Shown here: one piece after another, positions 37,214 through 42,900 of the stretch
Position numbering within the stretch: position 1 is the first letter of the stretch
Layout of the letters: each line of letters begins with the position of its first letter
DNA from: Brevibacterium sp. p3-SID960
Lineage (GTDB): Bacteria; Actinomycetota; Actinomycetes; Actinomycetales; Brevibacteriaceae
Direction: 5' to 3'
Length of the DNA: 42,900 nucleotides
Assembly (NCBI RefSeq): GCF_025144725.1
Contig: NZ_JALXKS010000027.1
Coordinates: 1-42,900, forward strand
Notes under the pieces: model-generated
Databases searched by the model: none
Told to the model about the DNA's origin: nothing
The model's input: the letters and a program-made list of their open reading frames with translations, nothing else
Translations under genes and position numbers: made by a program

Positions 37214-38434
37214 TCAGGCGCAGGCCCACTGTCCCCATCCTGCTTTCTGCTGCAGGATCTTGGCGCGCTTGAACTGCTCCTGGGGGCTGGCGTCGATCGG
37301 GTTGCCGGAGCCGCCGACCGAACGCCAGGTGGCGAGCTTGAACTGGAAGAGCCCGAAGTGGGCGCGGTTGGACTGGTTGATCGCCCGCGGGTTGAAGTTC
37401 GACTCGCATTTGGCGATCGAGTACCACTTGGAGCCGGGCCCGCCGAGCATCTCCTTGATCTGGGCGGTGGTCATGCTGCCGGAGTAGTTGTCCTCGGAGT
37501 TGTCGGAGTCGTTGCCTTCGGAGTTGTCCGAGCCGCCGGAGCCGCGCTCGTCCTTGCTCCGCGAGCCCTTGTCGGATTCGCGCTTCTTCTCCGGGGCCTT
37601 AGTGCCCTCGACGACGACCTCTTCGACCGGCTTCTCGATGTCTTTGGAGGAGACCTCTTCGCGGCTGACCTCGTCGCCGTTGACCGCGCGGACCTTGAAG
37701 ACGACCTCGCGCTTGCCGTCCTTGCCCTTCTTCTCGACCTTCTTCTCACCGCGCGGCAGCGAGGAGTCCTTCTTGACGGTGACCTTCTTCTTGATCGTCT
37801 CGGTCTCGGTCTTCTCTTCGTTGACCACGCGCATGACATTGACGACCTGACCGTCGTAGACGTTGGAGGTCAGCGGGGCAGACGTGATGTCGTCGGTGCC
37901 GAGCTCGATGCCGGCTTCGCTGATGACATCCTGGACGGTCTTCGAGGCGGCCTCGACAGGCTGAGTCTTGCCGTCGGCCATGACGTTGACGGTCTTCGCA
38001 GTGGTGACGTCGATGGTCTCGCCGTCGCTGATCTTGTCATCCAGCGAGACGGAAACCTCAGCGCCCTCGTGTTCGATGCCGAGGTCGGCCAGGGCCTGTC
38101 CGACGGTCGAGGCGTTGGTCCATTCGTCCATCGGCTTGCCGTCGACGGTGAGGTCGAGGTCCTTGGCCTTGTTCACGACGATGTTCATGTCGCGTTCGAC
38201 CTGGCTGCTGCGGCTGGGCTGGACCTGGTCGCGCTCGTCGAGCGTGATGTCCTGTGCGGCGAGCACGTCGTCGACGGTCGAGCCGAAGCTGCGGACCTGC
38301 TCGGCTTCGCCGTCGACCGTGACGTTGACGGGCTTGTTGAGCGCCACGAAGGCACCGGTGCCGCCGACGAGCGCGGAGATGACGACCGACTGCGCGACGA
38401 TCTGCACCTTGCGATTGCGAATGGATGGAATCAC
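37214..38434 (-). CDS. rpfB: Resuscitation-promoting factor (DUF348-G5-Rpf, RpfB-like)
   Basis: Secreted peptidoglycan lytic enzyme of 406 aa that helps dormant cells resume growth. An N-terminal membrane anchor (about 10-32) leads to three DUF348 repeats (about 35-210: PVNVTVDGE, LDLTVDGKP, TVNVMADGK). A lysine-rich G5 region (about 215-290) and a Ser/Asp/Glu linker follow, then the C-terminal transglycosylase domain with the catalytic Glu in WYSIAKCESNFN, GLFQFKLATW and a closing Cys in GQWACA. GTG 38434 is chosen because the anchor follows directly; ATG 38461 is an alternative. Confidence 0.9.
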   Translation of the reverse strand: MIPSIRNRKVQIVAQSVVISALVGGTGAFVALNKPVNVTVDGEAEQVRSFGSTVDDVLAAQDITLDERDQVQPSRSSQVERDMNIVVNKAKDLDLTVDGKPMDEWTNASTVGQALADLGIEHEGAEVSVSLDDKISDGETIDVTTAKTVNVMADGKTQPVEAASKTVQDVISEAGIELGTDDITSAPLTSNVYDGQVVNVMRVVNEEKTETETIKKKVTVKKDSSLPRGEKKVEKKGKDGKREVVFKVRAVNGDEVSREEVSSKDIEKPVEEVVVEGTKAPEKKRESDKGSRSKDERGSGGSDNSEGNDSDNSEDNYSGSMTTAQIKEMLGGPGSKWYSIAKCESNFNPRAINQSNRAHFGLFQFKLATWRSVGGSGNPIDASPQEQFKRAKILQQKAGWGQWACA

Positions 38435-38740
38435 GTAACTACCCCAATAGACTCTCTGCATATGCCAGCCCGCGGTGGCGGGCTCCATGTCAGTGCTCTT
38501 GTGGCCCCGGTGGGCCGGCACCGCCGAGCCTGCTGTGCGGTGGAGGCGGCGATGAGAACGAGACCCAGCGTAACCGAACCGTTACCAACATTGCAAAGCT
38601 GTGACATATGCGGTGGGTCTGCCCTGGTCAGCGGCACTGTCGAGCCCAGGAATCAGGGTCACACGGCCTGTGACGCAGCCGGAGGCGCGGGGTGTGCTCA
38701 TGCGCCGACCCAGTGCCGATGCACGCGTAGGCTGAGGTGT
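38435..38740 (-). promoter_or_regulatory. Promoter and long leader of the rpf gene
   Basis: This 306-bp gap separates the divergent rpf and membrane-protein genes. On the minus strand a possible promoter has -35 TTGCAA (38591-38596) and -10 TTACGC (38568-38573). An inverted repeat GTAAC-N6-GTTAC (38570-38585) overlaps the -10 and may be an operator. The leader of about 125 nt holds GGCCC-accg-GGGCC and AGCCCGC-GGTG-GCGGGCT (38467-38484) hairpins. Some actinobacterial rpf genes have a c-di-AMP riboswitch, but I cannot match its conserved core here. Confidence 0.45.
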
Positions 38741-39418
38741 ATGGTCGACCCGACTCGCGCTATTCCCACCGGCGGCACACCTGCCGGGCACACCGTGAGC
38801 TCACTGCCTGCGCACCAGCAGATTCTGCGTCTGCGCGGACTGCTGAATCGGCAGCTCACCAGCACGCTCATCTTCTCCGCCGCCGGTTTCCTCATCCTGG
38901 CAAGCGGCTGGATCTACGGCCTCTTCAGCTGGCTGCCGCAGAAGCTGCCGGCCGCCGTGCTCGTCGATACGGCCCACGAGCTGGGTCGGTTCGGGCTGCT
39001 GCCGCTGGCTCTGTGGATCGCACTGCACGCACTGCTCATCGTCGTCGGGGCGGTCGGCTTCCGCGCGCGGGCTGCGCTCGCTTCGCTGCGCGGCGGACGG
39101 GTCTTCCAGGCGCTGCCGGCCGGAGTGCTGCCCGGCGTCGCCATCGTCCTCTATCTCGTCGGCCTCGGATGCGTCTTCCTCACCAGCGTCGCTGTCGCCG
39201 CAATCGGTCTGCTCGTCGGAACGAGTGCCGCGGTGGCACTTCCCGACTCCTACGATGCCCAGCTCCGTCCGCAGCTGGGCATCGTGCTGCTTGCGGCAGC
39301 CGGCTGGCTGTCTGCCGGGACTGCACTGCTGTTCGTCTCCCAGATCACCAACAACCGAGGACTCTCGACAGCTGCGCGTATCGAGGCGCATGTGCAGGCG
39401 GCCACCCACCGCCGGTGA
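38741..39418 (+). CDS. Unknown four-helix membrane protein
   Basis: Not recognised. A 225-aa protein with a 40-residue polar N-terminus and four membrane helices (about 46-68, 87-108, 128-150 and 170-195), reading LIFSAAGFLILASGWIYGLF in the first. The ATG at 38741 follows a TAGGCT -10 hexamer (38728-38733) by 7 nt and has no ribosome site, so a leaderless mRNA is likely. The 528-codon open frame upstream is only the mirror of the rpf gene. Diverges from rpf and converges with tatD. Confidence 0.75.
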   Translation: MVDPTRAIPTGGTPAGHTVSSLPAHQQILRLRGLLNRQLTSTLIFSAAGFLILASGWIYGLFSWLPQKLPAAVLVDTAHELGRFGLLPLALWIALHALLIVVGAVGFRARAALASLRGGRVFQALPAGVLPGVAIVLYLVGLGCVFLTSVAVAAIGLLVGTSAAVALPDSYDAQLRPQLGIVLLAAAGWLSAGTALLFVSQITNNRGLSTAARIEAHVQAATHRR

Positions 39419-39444
39419 TCGCCGGCGCGTCCCTGCCTGCACGG

Positions 39445-39481
39445 TTCAGCCCGTTCTCAGTTCAGCCCGCTCTCAGTTCAG
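39445..39481. repeat. 16-bp tandem duplication over the tatD stop codon
   Basis: Two copies of TTCAGCCCG(T/C)TCTCAG (39445-39460, 39461-39476) and a partial third copy. The tatD stop codon (39473-39475) lies inside the second copy, between convergent genes. Looks like a small tandem duplication; no function is evident. Confidence 0.7.
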
Positions 39482-40396
39482 TGCCCAGGAGCCGAAGATC
39501 CGCTCGGCGTTGGCGGTCGTGACCTCGGCGATGTGGGCTTCGCCGACACCGCGCACCTCAGCGAGCTTCCGGACCGTCAGAGCCGTCAGGTACGGTCCGC
39601 CGGGCTTGCCGCGGTGCGGATGCGGTGTGAGGAAGGGGGCGTCGGTCTCGGTGAGCAGCAGCTCATCGGGCACGACGGAGGCGGCATGCCGCAGGTCGTC
39701 GGAGCGTTTGAAGGTGACGTTGCCGGCAAACGACATGTAATAGCCGCGCTCGGCGCAGATGCGGGCCATCTCGACGTCGCCGGAGAAGCAGTGGAACACC
39801 GTCTTGGCCGGTGCGCCCTCCTCTGCGAGGATGCGCAGCACATCGGCGTGCGCTTCGCGGTCGTGGATCTGAAGCACCTTGTCGAGCCGCTTGGCCATCT
39901 CGATGTGGGCGCGGAAGGACTCCTGCTGGTCGGCCGCACCGTCGTCGGCGGTGCGGTAGTAGTCGAGCCCGGTCTCGCCGACCACCCGGATCCGCTCGGC
40001 ACCGGCGAGCTGCTCGATCTCGGTCAGCGACTCCTCCAGCAGGCCGGCGACGGCAAGCCGGGGCGCCTCGTTCGGGTGGATCGCCACCCCGCCGAGCATC
40101 CAGTCACGACCAGCGGCGGCCTCGGCGGCGACGACCTCGGCGGTCCAGCGAGCCGAGGCCATCTCGCAGCCGATCTGCACGATGCGCGTGATGTTGGCAG
40201 CCGTTGCGGTGTCGAAGAAGAACGACAGCGGCGGAAAGGTCTCGTCTGCTTCGGGTTCGACCTCCGGAGCGGGTTCACCGTCCTTGATCGGCCCGCGTGC
40301 GCCCACGCCGATGTCGAGGTGGCAGTGGGTGTCGACCCCAGGTGTATTCAGCGGTTGGGGAACCTCGGGATACGTGCCTGCAGCCCGTGATGCCAT
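39473..40396 (-). CDS. tatD: TatD-family metal-dependent deoxyribonuclease
   Basis: A 307-aa TIM-barrel hydrolase. Metal ligands are visible: DTHCHLD (H24, H26), the Glu in VVGETGLDYY, IHDRE, VFHCFSGD and ETDAPFL. A Pro/Glu-rich insertion follows the first motif (about 33-55). TatD enzymes act on DNA ends in repair. ATG 40396 lies 6 nt after metG, in the rsmI-metG-tatD order that commonly precedes rpf and ksgA in actinobacteria. Confidence 0.93.
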   Translation of the reverse strand: MASRAAGTYPEVPQPLNTPGVDTHCHLDIGVGARGPIKDGEPAPEVEPEADETFPPLSFFFDTATAANITRIVQIGCEMASARWTAEVVAAEAAAGRDWMLGGVAIHPNEAPRLAVAGLLEESLTEIEQLAGAERIRVVGETGLDYYRTADDGAADQQESFRAHIEMAKRLDKVLQIHDREAHADVLRILAEEGAPAKTVFHCFSGDVEMARICAERGYYMSFAGNVTFKRSDDLRHAASVVPDELLLTETDAPFLTPHPHRGKPGGPYLTALTVRKLAEVRGVGEAHIAEVTTANAERIFGSWALN

Positions 40397-40402
40397 TGAG
40401 CC

Positions 40403-42067
40403 TTACTCCTCCACCTGGAACTTGGGGAATACCGGAGCCGGCTTGGGCAGCGGCGTGCCTGCGGCCAGCGGGGTGTCGACTGCGGTGAACAGACGAGCCG
40501 GTTCGGGCCGGCCCGCCCCCGGTGTGCCTGTGCTGTCTGCGGCTCCACCGACGTGCACCGGGGTGATCGCCGGGGCGCCCTCATTGGCGGCGTGGACGTT
40601 GCGGGCACCGGCTGCTGCGGCCGCCTCGCCTGCCGGCACACCGAGCTGGTCGAGGATCTTCCCAGTCGATTCGGGCATCACCGGCTGGATGAGCAGCGTG
40701 ATGATGCGCACGACCTCCAGGGTCACCCACAGCACGGTCTCCATCCGGGCATTGTCTGTCTTCTTCAGCTTCCAGGGCTCCTGGGCCGAGAAGTATCTGT
40801 TCGCCTCAGACAGCACCTTCCAGCAGGCACCGACGTAGAGGTGCAGATTCTGCACATCGATATGCCGGCGCGCCTCAGGCAGCACGCCGCGGGCCAGTGC
40901 CAGCAGCTCCTCGTCCTCGGCGGTGAGCGAGCCTGGGGCAGGCACCTGGCCGCCGCAGTTCTTTGCGACCATCGACAGGGAGCGCTGGGCGAGGTTGCCG
41001 TACTCGTTGGCCAGATCGGTGTTCTTGCGGGTGATGATCGACTCCTGTGAGTAGGAGCCGTCTTGGCCGTAGGAGATCTCGCGCAGCAGGAAGAACCGCA
41101 GGGTGTCGAGTCCGAAGGCATCGATGAGGTCATAGGGGTTGACGACGTTGCCGACGGACTTCGACATCTTCTCGCCTGCGTTGAAGAGGAAGCCGTGGGC
41201 GTGGATGCGCTCGGGCAGGGTGATGCCGGCGCTCATGAGGAAGGCTGGCCAGTACACGGCGTGGAAGCGGGCGATGTCCTTGCCGATGATCTGCGCATTC
41301 GGCGGCCACACCTGCTCGAATCGGTCACCGGAGCTGGCCGCGCCGGGGAAGCCGGCACCGGTGAGGTAGTTCGTCAGCGCGTCGACCCACACGTACATCA
41401 CGTGCGTCTCATCGCCGGGCACCGGCACACCCCAGTCGAAGGTGGTCCGGGAGATCGACAGGTCGTTGAGTCCGGAGCGGACGAATGAGGCGATCTCGTT
41501 GCGGCGGCCCTCGGGCCCGAAGAACTCGGGACGCTCCTCATAGAGCTTCAGCAGCGGTTCGGCGTAGCGGGACAGCCGGAAGAAGTAGGACTCCTCCTCC
41601 GTCCACGTCACCTCCGCGCCGGTGGACACAGCCACGCGCACGCCGTCACGCACCTCGGTCTCGTCTTCGGCGAAGTACGCTTCATCGCGCACGGAGTACC
41701 AGCCGGAGTAGGAGCCGAGGTAGATGTCACCGGCGGCTTCCATCCGCCGCCACAGCTCCTGGCTGGCCGCGTAGTGGTCGGCGTCGGTGGTGCGGATGAA
41801 CCGGTCGTACGTCGAGCCGAGCGCATCGTGCAGGTGCCGGAATTTGGCGGCGTTGCGGTCGGCGAGCTCGCGGCTGGTGATGCCCTCACGCTGGGCGGTC
41901 TGCTGCATCTTCAGCCCGTGCTCGTCGGTGCCGGTGAGCATGAAGACCTGCTCACCGTCGAGTCGTTTGAATCGGGCGATGATGTCGGCGGCGACGTATT
42001 CGTAGGCGTGGCCGATGTGCGGGGTGCCGTTGGGGTAGGCGATCGCTGTGGTGAGGTAGAACGTCAT
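40403..42067 (-). CDS. metG: Methionine--tRNA ligase
   Basis: Charges tRNA-Met. The 554-aa class I synthetase has the HIGH motif (17-20), [10 protein letters not shown], and KMSKS near residue 300. The connective insertion lacks the cysteine knuckles, so it is the zinc-free type. The fold ends near residue 480; about 70 further residues rich in Ala, Gly, Pro and Thr form a disordered tail ([10 protein letters not shown], then [16 protein letters not shown]). No tRNA-binding EMAP domain is seen. ATG 42067; 11 nt after rsmI. Confidence 0.96.
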   Translation of the reverse strand: MTFYLTTAIAYPNGTPHIGHAYEYVAADIIARFKRLDGEQVFMLTGTDEHGLKMQQTAQREGITSRELADRNAAKFRHLHDALGSTYDRFIRTTDADHYAASQELWRRMEAAGDIYLGSYSGWYSVRDEAYFAEDETEVRDGVRVAVSTGAEVTWTEEESYFFRLSRYAEPLLKLYEERPEFFGPEGRRNEIASFVRSGLNDLSISRTTFDWGVPVPGDETHVMYVWVDALTNYLTGAGFPGAASSGDRFEQVWPPNAQIIGKDIARFHAVYWPAFLMSAGITLPERIHAHGFLFNAGEKMSKSVGNVVNPYDLIDAFGLDTLRFFLLREISYGQDGSYSQESIITRKNTDLANEYGNLAQRSLSMVAKNCGGQVPAPGSLTAEDEELLALARGVLPEARRHIDVQNLHLYVGACWKVLSEANRYFSAQEPWKLKKTDNARMETVLWVTLEVVRIITLLIQPVMPESTGKILDQLGVPAGEAAAAAGARNVHAANEGAPAITPVHVGGAADSTGTPGAGRPEPARLFTAVDTPLAAGTPLPKPAPVFPKFQVEE

Positions 42068-42078
42068 AGACGCTCAGT

Positions 42079-42900
42079 CTAACGCTCCGCCTGCAGGTAC
42101 GTTTCATACGCCTGCCGCTTGGACACCCCGTGCCGGGAGGCGACTTCGCCAGCAGCGTCCTTGACCCGCATGCCGGCGTCGACGAGCCTGCGCATCTCCT
42201 CGACGTAGTCACCGGCGTCGGCGGCCTCGCGTGAGGCCCCGGAGATGACGAGGGTGATCTCTCCGCGCACCCCATCGCCGACTCGCGCGCGCACCTCGGC
42301 GACGGTGCCGCGGATGACCTCTTCGTAGGTCTTCGTCAGCTCCCGGCACACCGCGATCTGCCGACCGGGTCCGCACGCGCCCTCCAGATCGGCAAGCGCG
42401 TCGACGAGCCGGTGGGGACTTTCGAAGCACACGAGCGTGCGCTCATCGGCGGCCAGTGCGTCCAGCTTCCTGCGCCGCTCCCCTGCCTTGCGGGGCAGGA
42501 AACCCTCGAAGGCGAACCGGTCGCTCGGCAGCCCGGACAGGGCGAGGGCGGTGATGACGGCTGACGGGCCCGAGGCGGCGGTGACGGTAACGCCGCGGGC
42601 GTAGGCGGCGGCGACGACCCGGAATCCGGGGTCGGAGACGGCCGGCATCCCGGCATCGGTGAGGAGCACGACGTGCCTGCCGGCTGCGACCTCGTCGATG
42701 AGGAATTCGGCTTTGGCCTCCTCATTGTGATCGAACAGGCTGGTGATCTCCCGGGTGTGGCGAAGTCCGAGGCGTTCGGCCAAGCCGAGGAACCGGCGGG
42801 TGTCCTCAGCGGCGATGAGATCGGCGGACTCGATTGCGGCCCGCAGGTGGGCTGAGGCGTCGTCGAGGTTGCCGATCGGAGTGCCGACAAGGGTGAGCCG
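42079..42900 (-). CDS. rsmI: 16S rRNA (cytidine 1402-2'-O)-methyltransferase, partial
   Basis: Methylates the 2'-OH of C1402 in 16S rRNA. The frame runs off the right edge: it opens at the edge with LTLVGTPIGN, near the protein's N-terminus, so only a few residues are missing. It continues with DLIAAEDTR, LLTDAGMPAVSDPG, FVGLP-like GFLPRKAGERR, and REITLVISGA. ATG 42783 is internal and not the start. SAM-dependent SpoU-unrelated tetrapyrrole-methylase fold. Confidence 0.94.
   Translation of the reverse strand, partial: RLTLVGTPIGNLDDASAHLRAAIESADLIAAEDTRRFLGLAERLGLRHTREITSLFDHNEEAKAEFLIDEVAAGRHVVLLTDAGMPAVSDPGFRVVAAAYARGVTVTAASGPSAVITALALSGLPSDRFAFEGFLPRKAGERRRKLDALAADERTLVCFESPHRLVDALADLEGACGPGRQIAVCRELTKTYEEVIRGTVAEVRARVGDGVRGEITLVISGASREAADAGDYVEEMRRLVDAGMRVKDAAGEVASRHGVSKRQAYETYLQAER

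Noticed and set aside
37157..38740. Upstream part of a 753-aa plus-strand frame
   Set aside because: The first 528 codons mirror the rpf gene. Only the part from ATG 38741 behaves like a gene.
38435..38740. c-di-AMP (ydaO-yuaA) riboswitch upstream of rpf
   Set aside because: Expected from other actinobacteria, but the conserved core sequences could not be matched; kept only as an unexplained structured leader.

Overview
This window is chromosomal DNA from a high-GC Gram-positive actinomycete. The evidence is a G/C-dominated third codon position in almost every gene, frequent GTG starts, several apparently leaderless mRNAs, an LPXTG surface protein, a resuscitation-promoting factor, GuaB3, an MgtA-type mannosyltransferase and zinc-free MetRS. 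The gene set fits Micrococcales and could be a Brevibacterium-like organism; the genus is a guess. No rRNA, tRNA, IS element, prophage or CRISPR array was found.

Left to right: (1) 54-4147, minus: sortase-anchored 5'-nucleotidase, truA and a LemA-like gene. (2) 4342-5517, plus: a GT4 glycosyltransferase. (3) 5543-7612, minus: a bioYMN biotin importer with a palindromic BioQ-type operator. (4) 7775-11936, minus: guaB3, SURF1, DUF3817 and guaA. (5) 12020-15908: a DinB protein, a tandem block of four related small membrane proteins with no recognised function, an 18-bp tandem repeat, and a LysR regulator divergent from a RhtB/LysE exporter. (6) 16851-21350, minus: thiM-thiE-thiD-tenA plus a YfcH-type SDR gene, under a TPP riboswitch whose last element is the thiM ribosome binding site. 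(7) 21510-22364: a TesB-type thioesterase. (8) 22413-25257, plus: an mntABC-type manganese ABC importer behind a perfect 18-bp palindrome and a probably leaderless promoter. (9) 25269-28312: a decayed gene, then an AraC / NmrA / DUF1772 module of visibly lower GC, probably acquired. (10) 28313-30603, minus: guaB, overlapping a DtxR/MntR-family regulator by 4 nt; the regulator has manganese-type metal ligands and is the likely controller of mntABC. (11) 30756-33980: a GNAT, an unknown membrane protein, an RluA-type pseudouridine synthase and an HsmA-family protein. (12) 34017-36210: groES-groEL with two CIRCE elements and a strong terminator. (13) 36243-42900: an FNT channel, an rpf gene with a long structured leader, an unknown membrane protein, and rsmI-metG-tatD; rsmI is cut by the window edge.

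Most of the window is housekeeping metabolism: guanine nucleotides, biotin uptake, thiamin salvage, manganese uptake, chaperonin and translation. The parts least explained by known families are the four-gene membrane paralog block with its array of GTCAC half-sites, a plus-strand coding signal beside it (12600-12950), the disrupted gene next to mntC, and the rpf leader.
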